From assembly GCF_001651875.1 (NCBI RefSeq), contig NZ_LNQB01000069.1, positions 1 through 64,000 on the forward strand: a stretch of DNA of 64,000 nucleotides. Direction: 5' to 3'. Below, piece by piece: positions 27,324-36,500 of this stretch. The notes beneath the pieces are model-generated. The model was given only the letters and a program-made list of their open reading frames with translations, searched no databases and was not told the DNA's origin. The position numbers were made by a program, and so were the translations under genes. The DNA comes from Sinorhizobium saheli (GTDB taxonomy: Bacteria; Pseudomonadota; Alphaproteobacteria; Rhizobiales; Rhizobiaceae). How positions within the stretch are numbered: the first letter of the stretch is position 1; every line of letters begins with the position of its first letter.

Positions 27324-27941
27324 ATGCGGAAGCCTGGTTCGATGAAATCGCTGGAGGAGCTTGGCCGCGTGCGGCTGTCGAAGAACTTCTTCCTGCGCGA
27401 CTTCCTCCATTCGGAGATCGCCGATTTCTATCGAATTCCGAACATTCCAGACGATCCCGATCTCGCCATCGAGGCCGGGCGGAGGCTCTGCGAGGAGTTG
27501 CTGGAGCCGCTCGAGGCGACGTTCGGCAGGCTGCATATCCGCTCCGCTTATCGCAACCGCGCCGTCAACGCCTTCGGCAATGCGAACAAGCTCAACTGCT
27601 CGACCAATGCGGCGACGGCCGCCGACCATATCTGGGACATGCGCGACGCGGACGGCTCCATCGGCGCGACCGCCTGCATCGTCATTCCCTGGGTCTGGGA
27701 CCGGGAGCGCCACGAGGGCGGCTGGCAGAGTCTCGCCTGGTGGATCCACGACCATCTCCCCTACGCCTCGCTCTGCTTCTTCCCCAAGCTCTGGGCCTTC
27801 AACATCCAGTGGCACGAGCGGCCGCGCCGGACGATCAGGAGCTACGCCGAACCGCGCGGGCTCCTGACGAAGCCCGGCATGGCCAATCACGACGGCAGCC
27901 ACGCCCATCTCTACCCGGGGTTCCCGCCGTTGGCGAAGTGA
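27324..27941 (+). CDS. Peptidase M15-like hypothetical protein
   Basis: A 205-residue protein without a signal peptide. The part LHIRSAYRNRAVNAFG, then NCSTNAATAADHIWDMRD, and a later WHERPRR recall the R-S-x-Y-R / S-x-H-x-x-G-x-A-x-D / W-H motifs of zinc D-Ala-D-Ala carboxypeptidases (M15). Here H-I-W-D-M-R-D replaces the usual H-x-x-G-x-A-x-D, so activity is uncertain. GGAG precedes ATG 27324; MKSLEEL at 27342 is an alternative. It follows the LysR gene by 139 bp, probably by chance. Confidence 0.65.
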   Translation: MRKPGSMKSLEELGRVRLSKNFFLRDFLHSEIADFYRIPNIPDDPDLAIEAGRRLCEELLEPLEATFGRLHIRSAYRNRAVNAFGNANKLNCSTNAATAADHIWDMRDADGSIGATACIVIPWVWDRERHEGGWQSLAWWIHDHLPYASLCFFPKLWAFNIQWHERPRRTIRSYAEPRGLLTKPGMANHDGSHAHLYPGFPPLAK

Positions 27942-28020
27942 CGCGATCGCGAGAGTCGTCTTACGCCCCGATTCACCCCTCTCCAAAGGGCCACAAGGGG
28001 GACGATCTCCCCTCAAATCG

Positions 28021-28170
28021 CCCCTCACCCCAGCCCTCTCCCCGCAGGCGGGGGAGAGGGGACGTGCCTTCCAGACGCCCCTCGCGAGGGCCGTGAGGCG
28101 GTCCCTCGTGCCCCTTCTCCCCGCTTGCGGTCCGCCTGAGGGGAGAAGGTAGCGGCAGCGGGTTGAGGGG
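28021..28170. repeat. RIME-like repeat, compound copy f
   Basis: A CCCTCACCCCAGCCCTCTCC head, a GGGGGAGAGGGG palindrome, and the tail CCCCTTCTCCCCGCTTGCGG through GGGGAGAAGGTAGCGGCAGC to TTGAGGGG. Another C-rich stretch precedes it at 27974. It takes up about a third of the 487 bp between the M15-like gene and the oxidoreductase gene; 28171-28428 shows no gene. Confidence 0.7.
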
Positions 28171-28428
28171 ACTTCGGTGGCTCCGCCAATGCTCAACGGC
28201 GCGGTCGACACAGCAGTTTGCCTTGTGGGGTGGGGAGGGGCGAATTGTGTGTGGGGTGAATTCTTCCGCGGGACAGCTTGGGATCGCGGGCGGCAGGGGT
28301 TGCTGGGTACGTACCTCGGCGATAATCTCCCGGGCTGATCGCGATTCCTGCAAGGCGATCGATCACCCAATGAGGATGCGGGAGGAGCCGCTGTCGCTCC
28401 TCGTCCCGCGTCGGAAGGAGACGGCCCC

Positions 28429-29415
28429 ATGCTGCGTTTCGGAATTCTGTCGACGGCCAGGATTGGCCGTGAGCTTGTCGTGCCCGCCATTCAGGACGCC
28501 GAGAACTGCGTCGTCACGGCGATCGCCAGCCGCGACCTGGCCAAGGCAAGGGAAATGGCGGACCGTTTCTCGGTGCCGCATGCCTTCGGCTCCTACGAGG
28601 AGATGCTCGCTTCCGACACGATCGATGCCGTCTATATTCCGCTGCCGACCTCGCAGCACGCGGAATGGGCGATCAAGGCGGCCGATGCCGGCAAGCACGT
28701 GCTTTGCGAAAAGCCGCTGGCGCTGAAGGCCGAGGAGATCGACGCCGTGATCGCCGCGCGCGACCGCAACAAGGTGCTCGTCTCGGAAGCGTATATGGTG
28801 ACCTACAGCCCCGTCTGGCGGAAGGTGCGCTCGCTGCTTCAGGAGGGCGCCATCGGCAGGCTCAGGCATGTGCAGGGCGCCTTCACCTACTTCAACCGCG
28901 ACCCCGGCAACATGCGCAACATCCCCGCACTCGGCGGCGGCGGCCTGCCAGATATCGGCGTCTACCCGGCGATCACCACCCGCTTCGCCACCGGCAAGGA
29001 GCCGCTGCGCGTCCAGGCCAGCACCGATCGCGATCCGCAATTCGGAACCGACATCTATTCGAGCGTTCGGGCCGATTTCGGCGATTTCGAGCTGAGCTTC
29101 TACATCTCCACCCAGCTCGCCGCCCGCCAGGTGATGGTGTTCCACGGCGACAAGGGCTATATCGAGGTGAAGTCGCCCTTCAACGCCGACCGGTACGGCC
29201 GCGAGGAGGTCGAACTCACCAACCAGAACCACGGCCAGTCGCAGCTCTTCCGCTTCCAGGATGCCCGCCAGTACAGGCTCGAGGCCGAGGCCTTCGCGCG
29301 GGCGGCGAAAGGCGAGCCCGAGGAAGTGGTGACGCTCGAAAGCTCGCGCCTCAACCAGAAGCTCATCGACGCGATCTATCGCGCCAGCGACAAGGACGGC
29401 TGGGAGCCGGTCTGA
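28429..29415 (+). CDS. Gfo/Idh/MocA-family oxidoreductase
   Basis: A 328-residue NAD(P)-dependent dehydrogenase. The N-terminal Rossmann domain begins [14 protein letters not shown]; the sugar-dehydrogenase signature E94-K-P ([10 protein letters not shown]) is present. The C-terminal domain has [16 protein letters not shown] with the aspartate and tyrosine usual near the active site. Substrates in this family are sugars, inositols or dihydrodiols; none is implied here. AAGGAG precedes the ATG. Confidence 0.9.
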   Translation: MLRFGILSTARIGRELVVPAIQDAENCVVTAIASRDLAKAREMADRFSVPHAFGSYEEMLASDTIDAVYIPLPTSQHAEWAIKAADAGKHVLCEKPLALKAEEIDAVIAARDRNKVLVSEAYMVTYSPVWRKVRSLLQEGAIGRLRHVQGAFTYFNRDPGNMRNIPALGGGGLPDIGVYPAITTRFATGKEPLRVQASTDRDPQFGTDIYSSVRADFGDFELSFYISTQLAARQVMVFHGDKGYIEVKSPFNADRYGREEVELTNQNHGQSQLFRFQDARQYRLEAEAFARAAKGEPEEVVTLESSRLNQKLIDAIYRASDKDGWEPV

Positions 29416-29461
29416 GGCGGCTTGGGGTCGTCCGGTCGCGGCGAGGCGGCCCGCCTCGCCA

Positions 29462-29821
29462 TCAGGAATTGATGACGATCATTCCGCCGATGATCAGCGC
29501 GGCGCCGATGGCGTAGCGGGCCGTCACGGTTTCGCCGAGAAAGAAGGCGGCGAACAGCGGCACGAGGCAGAAGGTCAGCGCCATGAAGGAGTAGGCGAGC
29601 GTCAGCGGCACCGACTTCAGCGTGAAGATCCAGATGATCGTGCCGAGCCCGTACAGCATCAGCGCCGAAAGCAGCGTCGGGCTCGAAAAAAGCGACATCA
29701 GCTCGCGGGCGCTGAAGCCCGCGGCCCTGGCGCTGGTCATCTTGAAAAGGATCTGCCCGGTGGCGATCAGGACCGGCGTGAAGACCAGGCCGAACCAGGC
29801 CGTGGGTGCGAAGGACATCAT
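29462..29821 (-). CDS. Small EamA/SMR-type four-helix membrane protein (ArnE/F-like)
   Basis: A 119-residue protein with four membrane helices: WFGLVFTPVLIATGQILFK, a second around LLSALMLYGLGTIIWIF, then LAYSFMALTFCLVPLFAAFF and YAIGAALIIGGMIVIN. Size and the G-Q-I-L-F-K and P-L-x-x-A-Y motifs fit the small-multidrug-resistance and ArnE/ArnF group, where subunits flip polyprenyl-phosphate sugars. It is last in an operon with a family 2 glycosyltransferase and a methyltransferase, which favours lipid-linked sugar transport over drug export. ATG 29821 and 29818 are both possible starts. Confidence 0.78.
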   Translation of the reverse strand: MMSFAPTAWFGLVFTPVLIATGQILFKMTSARAAGFSARELMSLFSSPTLLSALMLYGLGTIIWIFTLKSVPLTLAYSFMALTFCLVPLFAAFFLGETVTARYAIGAALIIGGMIVINS

Positions 29822-29835
29822 CGACGTTCCGGCCC

Positions 29836-30531
29836 TTACAGCTTGTCTTCCCGATAGAAAATGTCGCGACCGATGTCGATGCATTCATGGCGCTCGGGCA
29901 CCGGATGCATCGCCCTGAGGAAGGAGTGGGTGTAGGGGAAGAAATTGAAGTGGGGATTGAACGTATAGCGGTATTCCCGCTCGCGCGGCACGACGATGAT
30001 GACGCGTCGACGGGCGACGCGGCGAAGTTCCGCAATTGCGCGGCGATAGTCGAGGATATGTTCGATCACATGCGTACAGACGACCGTGTCGAATTCCCCG
30101 TCCGCGAACGGCAGCTCCTCGATCTTGGCGGCGACATATTCGATGCCGTCGATGCGGGCGGCGTCGTCGATGGCGAAGTCGACGCCGGCCAATCGTTCGA
30201 CGCCGGGATTGGCGCTCCTGATCCGCTTGAGCAGGGCACCCGTGCCGCAGCCGACGTCGCAGACGCTTGCACCCCGGATCTCGGCTGCGATCCTGCGGAT
30301 ACAGGCCTCTGAATTGTCCGTGCCCTCATGGACGCGCGGATGCTGCCGGTAAAGCGCCTCGTACTCGGCCTCGGAGAGGAACGGCGCACGCTCGCGGAAG
30401 CGGGCGAGGTGAGAGATGTGGTTACCCCAGGCAAGCTTCGCCACGCCCTTGAAGAGGCGCGAATCCCTGAGGATCGGCGGAATCATGTCCTCGATGACGA
30501 AGCGTATGCGGTTGGTCGTTTCCCGGTTCAT
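29836..30531 (-). CDS. SAM-dependent methyltransferase (class I)
   Basis: A 231-residue methyltransferase. Motif I is ASVCDVGCGTGALL, motif II GVDFAI, and the post-II region EELPFADGEFDTVVCTHVIEHILD is typical of small-molecule or lipid methyltransferases. No membrane segment. It lies 17 bp after the glycosyltransferase and 14 bp before the EamA-like gene on the same strand. It could methylate the sugar or lipid the neighbours handle; that is inferred from context. Confidence 0.88.
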   Translation of the reverse strand: MNRETTNRIRFVIEDMIPPILRDSRLFKGVAKLAWGNHISHLARFRERAPFLSEAEYEALYRQHPRVHEGTDNSEACIRRIAAEIRGASVCDVGCGTGALLKRIRSANPGVERLAGVDFAIDDAARIDGIEYVAAKIEELPFADGEFDTVVCTHVIEHILDYRRAIAELRRVARRRVIIVVPREREYRYTFNPHFNFFPYTHSFLRAMHPVPERHECIDIGRDIFYREDKL

Positions 30532-30548
30532 CGATGGGGTCCCAAGAT

Positions 30549-31547
30549 TCAGGCCGCGCTTTTGCCGCTCGGCCGTTCCGCCAGCGCATTGGACAATGCC
30601 GGCGACGTTTGCCCGTCGCGAGGCGCCATGCGGGCAAGGGTCATATAGTGCATGCGCAATTGCTCCGTTCTGGCGCGCGAAACCGAGTCGAGGATGAGGC
30701 CGACCGTGAAGAGCATGATCGAGATCAGCAAAAGCACCAGCGAGAAAAGCCAGGTCGGCATCCGCGGAACGAGACCGGTTTCGAAATACTCGATCAGCAC
30801 CGGCGCCATGAAGGTGAGGCTCGCAACGAGGAAGGTCGTGCCGATCAGGCCGAAGAAGGCGAAGGGGCGCGTCTCCTTCATCAGGAGCACGAACATCCAG
30901 AGAATCTTTGCTCCGTCCCTGAAGGTCGAAAGTTTCGAATGCGAACCTTCGGGACGGCGGCCGTAGTCGAGTTCGAGCTCGCTGACCGGCAGCTTCAGCC
31001 GGGTTGCGTGGACCGACATTTCCGTCTCGATCTCGAAGCCGTTGGACAGCGCCGGAAAGCTCTTTACGAAGCGGCGCGAAAAGGCCCGGTAGCCGGAGAA
31101 GATATCGCTGAAATCCGCGCCGAAGATCGATCCGTAGAGAAGGTTGAAGATGCGGTTGCCGAAGGCGTGCCCCTGCCGCCCGGCCTCGATCCGGATGTGC
31201 CGGCGCGTTCCGACGACCATGTCGGCCCGCTCGGTGACCAGCGTGCGGACCAGGTCCTCGGCATCCTGCGGCGAATAGGTGCCGTCGCCGTCGGCCATCA
31301 CATAGATGTCGGCGTCGATATCGGCGAACATGCGCCGGACGACATGGCCCTTGCCCTGTCGCCGCTCGCGCACCACGATCGCGCCGGCCAGCATCGCCTG
31401 CAGCGCCGTGCCGTCGATCGAATTGTTGTCGTAGACGTAAATGCGCGCGGACGGCAGCGCCATCCTGAAGTCTTGCACGACCTGGCCGATCGTCGAGGCT
31501 TCGTTGTAGCAGGGTATAAGGACGGCGACGTCGAGTTGATCGGGCAT
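30549..31547 (-). CDS. Family 2 glycosyltransferase, polyprenyl-phosphate type
   Basis: A 332-residue GT-A enzyme. DVAVLIPCYNEASTIGQVV starts the nucleotide-sugar domain; the metal-binding D86-G-D88 lies in YVMADGDGTY. A conserved SDIFSGYRAFSRRFVKSFP and GFEIETEMSVHA follow, as in DPM1/GtrB-like synthases. Two C-terminal membrane helices (about 233-255 and 265-292) anchor it. Such enzymes make undecaprenyl- or decaprenyl-phosphate hexoses. It heads an operon with a methyltransferase and an ArnE/F-like gene. Confidence 0.88.
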   Translation of the reverse strand: MPDQLDVAVLIPCYNEASTIGQVVQDFRMALPSARIYVYDNNSIDGTALQAMLAGAIVVRERRQGKGHVVRRMFADIDADIYVMADGDGTYSPQDAEDLVRTLVTERADMVVGTRRHIRIEAGRQGHAFGNRIFNLLYGSIFGADFSDIFSGYRAFSRRFVKSFPALSNGFEIETEMSVHATRLKLPVSELELDYGRRPEGSHSKLSTFRDGAKILWMFVLLMKETRPFAFFGLIGTTFLVASLTFMAPVLIEYFETGLVPRMPTWLFSLVLLLISIMLFTVGLILDSVSRARTEQLRMHYMTLARMAPRDGQTSPALSNALAERPSGKSAA

Positions 31548-31691
31548 GGATCGCTGCTCGTTTGCGGGACTTTCGTCATCCTACAGGCGGCGCGTTAACA
31601 AGACGCTATGGAGGTGAAAGGCGCGCCGTCTGCCCTCAGGGCCAGCCGTTTTACGCTTTCTTGATTCGTGCCGGCTAAGGTCGCGGCCACT

Positions 31692-31795
31692 AGAGCGGGA
31701 TGCGCTCACATGCGTTCGCGCCACCGCTCTATCTTTTTGTTCTTGCCGCATTTGTGCATGCGTCAGGTGATTCCGCCTGACTGCAAAATGCTTTA
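31692..31795. repeat. Dispersed structured repeat upstream of the STT3-like gene (copy 2 of 2)
   Basis: The full-length partner of 10830-10932, about 80 percent identical by eye. It has AGAGCGG...CCGCTCT outer arms and the hairpin GTCAGG-TGATTCCG-CCTGAC. It ends 17 bp before the GTG start of the next gene, so the final CAAAATGCTTTA is part of that gene's immediate leader. The other 140 bp between the divergent genes shows nothing clear. Confidence 0.7.
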
Positions 31796-31812
31796 GCGGA
31801 TGGAGAGGGTGC

Positions 31813-33642
31813 GTGGCAGAGACGACGGGGGCAGCGTTTCAATCGAAGGAGCACGGCCGCGACGTCGCCGTCTGGTCGCGGCTATCCTGGATGGTGCTCG
31901 GCTACGCCCTTCCGATCATCGTTTTCCTCATCGTCAAGATGATGCGCGCCGCGGATTACGTGGGGCGCGACAATGACGATGCGATGCGGCTCGTCCAGGT
32001 GCGCGACCTGCTGGCCGGACAAGGCTGGTTCGATCTTACCCAGACGAGGCTCGGCCTCGACGGCGGTACGCTGATGCATTGGTCTCGTCTTGTCGATCTG
32101 CCGATCGCCGCCCTGATCGCGCTGTTCAGGCCGGTCGCGGGACCGGAGCAGGCCGAGGTGATCGCGCTTGCAGTCTGGCCGATCCTCCTGGTGGTGCCGC
32201 TGCTTGCGGCCATGGGCCTCGCCGGGCGGCGCATCGGCGGGCCGCAATGCATGCATTTCTGCCTCGGCCTGACGGCGATCTCCATCGTGACCGGCAATCG
32301 CTTCCAGGCAGGCGCGATCGACCATCACAACGTTCAACTCGTTCTGGTCGCGGCGATGGCCGCCATGCTGGTCGACCGGCGATACAGGGCGACAAGTTTT
32401 GCCATTGCCGGCGCCGCGGCCGCGCTGGCGATAGCCATCGGCGTCGAGACCACGCCCTTCGTCGCCTCGGTGTGCCTCGTGGTTGCACTCCTCTGGGCGT
32501 TTGAGGGCGCGGCCTTCGCCGCTCCCGCCGCAGCCTTCGGGGTGACGCTCGCCGCCACGGTCAGCGCCGCCTTCTTCTTGACGGTGCCGCCGCATCTCTA
32601 TCAGGTCGTCACCTGCGACAATCTTTCGATCGCGTTCTTCTCGCTTTCGGCTGCGGGCGGAGCCTTGCTCGCGCTTTCGGCAGCCGCAGCAAGCGGCCTT
32701 GGCCGGCCGGGGCGCCTTGCCGTTCTCGGCGCGTGCGGCCTCGTGCTCGCAGGCATCCTCCTGAGCGTTGCGCCGCAATGTCTGCGCAACCCGCTTGCCA
32801 GCCTCGATCCGCTGCTTTTGGAACTTTGGCTGAACAACGTGACGGAGGCCCAGTCTTTTTCCGCCTTGGCGCGACACGATCCGGGCAGCCTCGCCGCCTT
32901 TTATTTCGCGGGTCTTTTCGCCGTTCTGATCTGCCTCTGGCGAATTTTCCGTGGCGAGCGCGTCGTGCCTCACCTGATCCTGCTGGCACTCGTCTTCGTC
33001 AACTGGGCAATCGCCCTGTTCCAGGTGCGCGGCGCCGTCTTTTCAAACCTGCTCGCCATCCTGCCGATCTCGCTCCTGCTCGTCTCGCTGAGGTCGCGGA
33101 TGATGCGGGAGCGTTCCAATCCGCGCGCCTCGCTCCTCTACGTCGCGACCGTTCTCGTCTCCGTGCCCGCCGTCTGGGCGCTGTCGGGCGAACTGGCGTT
33201 CAACGGCGTGGCGGCGTTGGCGGGCAATGCCGACGCGCAAGGGGGCTCCGGTCGCTGCAATTCGGCGGAAGCCATGGCGGACCTTCGGACGGTCGCGCCG
33301 ACCCTGGTCGTCGATCCTTCGAACATGGGTGCGTCGATCCTCCGCTTCACCGAGCATCGCGCCTTGAGCGCGCCCTATCACCGAAACCCAGGCGGCATGC
33401 TGGCGGAACTCAGGATCGGACTGGCGGATCCGGATGCGGCTGCGGTCATGCTGAAGCGGCTGGGCGACCCGGTCCTGGCCTTTTGCGCCAAGGATCCGCA
33501 GACACGGATGATCATCGACAGGGCCACCGGCGGGCTCTACGGCCGCCTCAGCGCCGGCGATGTCCCTTCCTTCCTGACGCCGCTGCCGGTGACCGGCGGA
33601 TCCGAGCTGCGGCTCTTCCGGCTCCGGTCCGGGCGCGATTGA
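31813..33642 (+). CDS. Polytopic GT-C/STT3-like membrane protein
   Basis: A 609-residue inner-membrane protein with about 11-12 helices and a C-terminal soluble part (about 470-609). After the first helix comes GRDNDDAMRLVQVRDLLAG (D53, D55, D56) and then LMHWSRLVDLP, which resembles the acidic first external loop of STT3/PglB and other GT-C transferases that use polyprenyl-linked sugars. The start is GTG with GGAGAGG close by. It is divergent from the GT2-methyltransferase-EamA operon and could be the enzyme that uses their product. Assignment is by motif and topology only. Confidence 0.75.
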   Translation: MAETTGAAFQSKEHGRDVAVWSRLSWMVLGYALPIIVFLIVKMMRAADYVGRDNDDAMRLVQVRDLLAGQGWFDLTQTRLGLDGGTLMHWSRLVDLPIAALIALFRPVAGPEQAEVIALAVWPILLVVPLLAAMGLAGRRIGGPQCMHFCLGLTAISIVTGNRFQAGAIDHHNVQLVLVAAMAAMLVDRRYRATSFAIAGAAAALAIAIGVETTPFVASVCLVVALLWAFEGAAFAAPAAAFGVTLAATVSAAFFLTVPPHLYQVVTCDNLSIAFFSLSAAGGALLALSAAAASGLGRPGRLAVLGACGLVLAGILLSVAPQCLRNPLASLDPLLLELWLNNVTEAQSFSALARHDPGSLAAFYFAGLFAVLICLWRIFRGERVVPHLILLALVFVNWAIALFQVRGAVFSNLLAILPISLLLVSLRSRMMRERSNPRASLLYVATVLVSVPAVWALSGELAFNGVAALAGNADAQGGSGRCNSAEAMADLRTVAPTLVVDPSNMGASILRFTEHRALSAPYHRNPGGMLAELRIGLADPDAAAVMLKRLGDPVLAFCAKDPQTRMIIDRATGGLYGRLSAGDVPSFLTPLPVTGGSELRLFRLRSGRD

Positions 33643-33709
33643 CCGGAAAAACCGTAGATAGAAGCGCCTAGCTGCTGCTATTCGCGGCGCGGTCGGTTAC
33701 AACAGGCGC

Positions 33710-35287
33710 ATGAATTCGTTCTTCGATTCCGATTCCGCCTCCAATGTCGCCGAATATTCGGTGTCGGAGCTTTCCGGTTCGATCAAGCGCACGATCGAGC
33801 AGACCTTCGAGCATGTCCGGGTACGGGGCGAGATTTCCGGCTATCGCGGCCCGCATTCCTCGGGCCATGCCTATTTCGCGCTCAAGGACGACCGCGCCCG
33901 CATCGATGCGGTCGTCTGGAAGACCACCTTCCAGCGGCTGAAGTTCCGCCCGGAGGAGGGCATGGAGGTGATCGCGACCGGCCGGGTCACGACCTTTCCC
34001 GGCTCGTCGAAATACCAGATCGTCATCGAATCGCTGGAGCCGGCGGGCGCCGGCGCGCTGATGGCGCTTCTGGAGGAGCGCAAGCGCAAGCTCCAGGCCG
34101 AAGGCCTCTTCGACGCCGCCCGCAAGCGGCCGCTGCCCTTCATGCCGAAGGTCATCGGCGTCGTCACCTCGCCGACGGGCGCGGTCATCCGCGACATCCT
34201 GCACCGGATCGCCGACCGCTTTCCGGTCCATGTCGTCGTCTGGCCCGTCCGCGTCCAGGGCGACGGGGCCTGCGACGAGATCGTCGCGGCGATCGAAGGC
34301 TTCAACGCGCTCGATGGAAGCGGTCCCATTCCGCGGCCGGACGTGCTGATCGTCGCCCGCGGCGGCGGCAGCCTCGAGGACCTCTGGTGCTTCAACGACG
34401 AGCCGATGGTGCGGGCGGCGGCGGCCTCCGCCATTCCGCTGATCTCGGCCGTGGGACATGAGACGGACTGGACGCTGATCGATTATGCCGCCGACCAGCG
34501 GGCGCCGACACCGACGGGCGCCGCCGAAATGGCGGTGCCGGTGAAGGCCGACCTCGAGGCTCAGGTCGCGAGTCTGGCGGCTCGGCTCAAGGGCGCCGCC
34601 ACGCGGCAGATGGACAACCGGCGCCATGCGCTGCGCTCGCTGGCGCGAGCGCTTCCCTCGCTCGACCAGTTGCTGGCGCTGCCGCGGCGGCGCTTCGACG
34701 AGGCAGCCGCGGGCCTCGGCCGCGGCCTCACGATGAACACGGCCAACAAGTGCCGGAGTTTCGAGCGCATCGCCGCCCATCTTCGGCCGGACGTGCTGAC
34801 GGCAAGGATCGTCGATCGCCGCCAGCGCGTGCTTACCGCGATGAACCGGGCCGAGCGGATCGTCGAACGGCAGGTGCATCGCGGCGAGGCCCGCGTCGCG
34901 GCCGCCGATGCATCGCTGCGTGTCCTTCCGTCGCGGCTGATCGGCCAGCTCCACCGGGCGTCGGACCGAATTTCGGGACTGAGCCGGCGGGCCGATGCGG
35001 CAATAGCCGCCGACATACGCCGGCTGAAGGGCGCGCTGGCGGCGCAGGACCGCGTGCTTCAATCGCTCTCCTACCGCAACGTCCTGCAGCGCGGCTTCGC
35101 GCTGGTGCGTGACGCGGCGGGTGAGCCGGTGAAGCAGGCCGCGGCGGTGGCACCAGGCATGGCGCTTTCGCTGGAATTCGCGGACGGCCGCGTCTCGGCG
35201 GTTGCGGGTGAGGACGGCGCGCCGCCGGCGCCGAAGAAACGGACCGCACGGCCGGCTGAGCCGACGAAGCAGGGCAGCCTGTTCTGA
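33710..35287 (+). CDS. xseA: Exodeoxyribonuclease VII large subunit
   Basis: Subunit of the single-strand-specific exonuclease that trims DNA during mismatch and other repair. The 525 residues have the N-terminal OB fold ([23 protein letters not shown], shortened here), the catalytic domain with [16 protein letters not shown] and [16 protein letters not shown], and a long coiled-coil region. The C-terminal extension ([20 protein letters not shown]) is common in rhizobia. The small subunit xseB is not in this window. Its stop codon overlaps the next ATG by one base. Confidence 0.96.
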   Translation: MNSFFDSDSASNVAEYSVSELSGSIKRTIEQTFEHVRVRGEISGYRGPHSSGHAYFALKDDRARIDAVVWKTTFQRLKFRPEEGMEVIATGRVTTFPGSSKYQIVIESLEPAGAGALMALLEERKRKLQAEGLFDAARKRPLPFMPKVIGVVTSPTGAVIRDILHRIADRFPVHVVVWPVRVQGDGACDEIVAAIEGFNALDGSGPIPRPDVLIVARGGGSLEDLWCFNDEPMVRAAAASAIPLISAVGHETDWTLIDYAADQRAPTPTGAAEMAVPVKADLEAQVASLAARLKGAATRQMDNRRHALRSLARALPSLDQLLALPRRRFDEAAAGLGRGLTMNTANKCRSFERIAAHLRPDVLTARIVDRRQRVLTAMNRAERIVERQVHRGEARVAAADASLRVLPSRLIGQLHRASDRISGLSRRADAAIAADIRRLKGALAAQDRVLQSLSYRNVLQRGFALVRDAAGEPVKQAAAVAPGMALSLEFADGRVSAVAGEDGAPPAPKKRTARPAEPTKQGSLF

Positions 35288-35877
35288 TGCGCATCCTGCT
35301 GGTGCTCGCCCATCCGCTCGAGGATAGCTTTGCGGCGAGCGTCGCCGGGCTCGCCAGGGAAACGCTGGAGGCGAGCGGCCATACCGTCGACCTGCTCGAC
35401 CTCTATCGCGAGGGCTTCGACCCGCGGCTGACCATTGCCGAACGCGGCAGCTATTTCGACGAAAACTATGATGCCGCCGCGGTTTCCGGCTGGATCGCGC
35501 GGCTCGAGGCAGCGGACGGGCTCATGCTCGTGTTTCCGCAATGGTGGTTCAATTTTCCGGCGATCCTCAAGGGCTTCTTCGACCGCGTCTTCGCGCCGGG
35601 CACCGCCTTCGACCATGATCCGGCGGGCGGGCGCATCATCCCGCGGCTCGGCAATATCAGGCTGTTCTGGGCACTGACCACGACCGGTTCGCCCTGGTGG
35701 GTGGTGCATCTCTACATGGGCAATCCGGTGCGCCGGCTGTTGAAACGCGGCATAGCCGGCTTCTGCGCCAAGGGGCTCGATTTCCGCATGATCAGCCTGC
35801 ACGACATGGACCGGGCGTCCGCGGCGAAGCGCAAGCGGCATCTTGAACGGGTGCGCGCCCTGGTGAGCCGGATCTGA
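35287..35877 (+). CDS. NAD(P)H dehydrogenase (quinone), KefF/MdaB-like flavodoxin fold
   Basis: A 196-residue FMN/FAD flavodoxin-fold reductase. The start LLVLAHPLEDSFAASVAG is the flavin phosphate loop, and FPQWWFNFPAILKGFFDRVFAPG is the family signature. Members reduce quinones by two electrons, or regulate Kef potassium channels. Its ATG shares one base with the xseA stop, so it is translated in the same mRNA. Convergent with the PecS-like gene. Confidence 0.9.
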   Translation: MRILLVLAHPLEDSFAASVAGLARETLEASGHTVDLLDLYREGFDPRLTIAERGSYFDENYDAAAVSGWIARLEAADGLMLVFPQWWFNFPAILKGFFDRVFAPGTAFDHDPAGGRIIPRLGNIRLFWALTTTGSPWWVVHLYMGNPVRRLLKRGIAGFCAKGLDFRMISLHDMDRASAAKRKRHLERVRALVSRI

Positions 35878-35882
35878 CCGGC

Positions 35883-36380
35883 CTATTCGAATGTGGCGAG
35901 GAATTTTTTGAGCAGCGCGTCAATCGCGTCCCGCTCCTCGGGGGTGAGGCCGGCGATCATGCGCTGCTGGTTGGCGACGTGTGCCGCGACCGCGGCGTCG
36001 ATGCGCTTCAAGCCCTCGGGCGTGAGCGCGATGATCACGCCCCGCCGGTCTTCGGGATTGTCGAGGCGCTTGACGAGACCGGCCTTTTCGAGCTGGTCGA
36101 GACGATTCGTCATGGTTCCGGAGGTGACCATGGTGGCGGCAAGCAGCTCGCCGGGGGAGAGCTGGAAGGGCGGGCCGGATCGGCGCAGCGTGGCCAGCAC
36201 GTCGAAGCTTGCCGAGGTCAGCCCGTGATCGGCAAAGACCGCTTCCTGCTCCCGGGAGATATGGGCCCTCAGCCGCGCCAGGCGCCCGAGAGGTCCCATG
36301 GCCGAAACGTCGAGATCCGGCCGTTCCCGGCGCCATTGCGCCAGGATCCTGTCCACGTGGTCCTTGTCGTCCGGTTCCAT
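35883..36380 (-). CDS. MarR-family regulator, PecS-like
   Basis: A 165-residue MarR protein. An N-terminal helix (DHVDRILAQWRRERPDLDVS) precedes the usual dimer domain, as in the PecS/UrtR/HucR lineage that responds to urate; its tryptophan and acidic residues are among those linked to urate binding. The winged HTH covers LSPGELLAATMVTSGTMTNRLDQLEKAGLVKR and the wing DNPEDRRGV. It is divergent from a DMT permease with two palindromes between, the classical pecS-pecM arrangement. Confidence 0.85.
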   Translation of the reverse strand: MEPDDKDHVDRILAQWRRERPDLDVSAMGPLGRLARLRAHISREQEAVFADHGLTSASFDVLATLRRSGPPFQLSPGELLAATMVTSGTMTNRLDQLEKAGLVKRLDNPEDRRGVIIALTPEGLKRIDAAVAAHVANQQRMIAGLTPEERDAIDALLKKFLATFE

Positions 36381-36433
36381 CTCTCTCCTTGATCCGGCGG
36401 CGAAGGCGCCCCCGATCGGCTTTATGACACGGG

Positions 36434-36451
36434 TATCTTGACGTCAAGATA
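36434..36451. promoter_or_regulatory. Perfect 18-bp palindrome, PecS-like operator 1
   Basis: TATCTTGACGTCAAGATA is a perfect palindrome. It lies 53 bp before the PecS-like start and 50 bp before the permease ATG. It shares the core TCTTGA-N2-TCAAGA with the site at 36472. Confidence 0.75.
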
Positions 36452-36471
36452 GATTGCTTTACGATGAATTA

Positions 36472-36485
36472 TCTTGAAATCAAGA
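36472..36485. promoter_or_regulatory. PecS-like operator 2
   Basis: TCTTGAAATCAAGA repeats the TCTTGA-N2-TCAAGA core. Its centre is 36 bp from that of operator 1, and it lies 15 bp before the permease ATG, over the probable start of transcription. A further half-like TTGAGATAA follows at 36489. Confidence 0.65.
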
Positions 36486-36500
36486 ATATTGAGATAAAGA

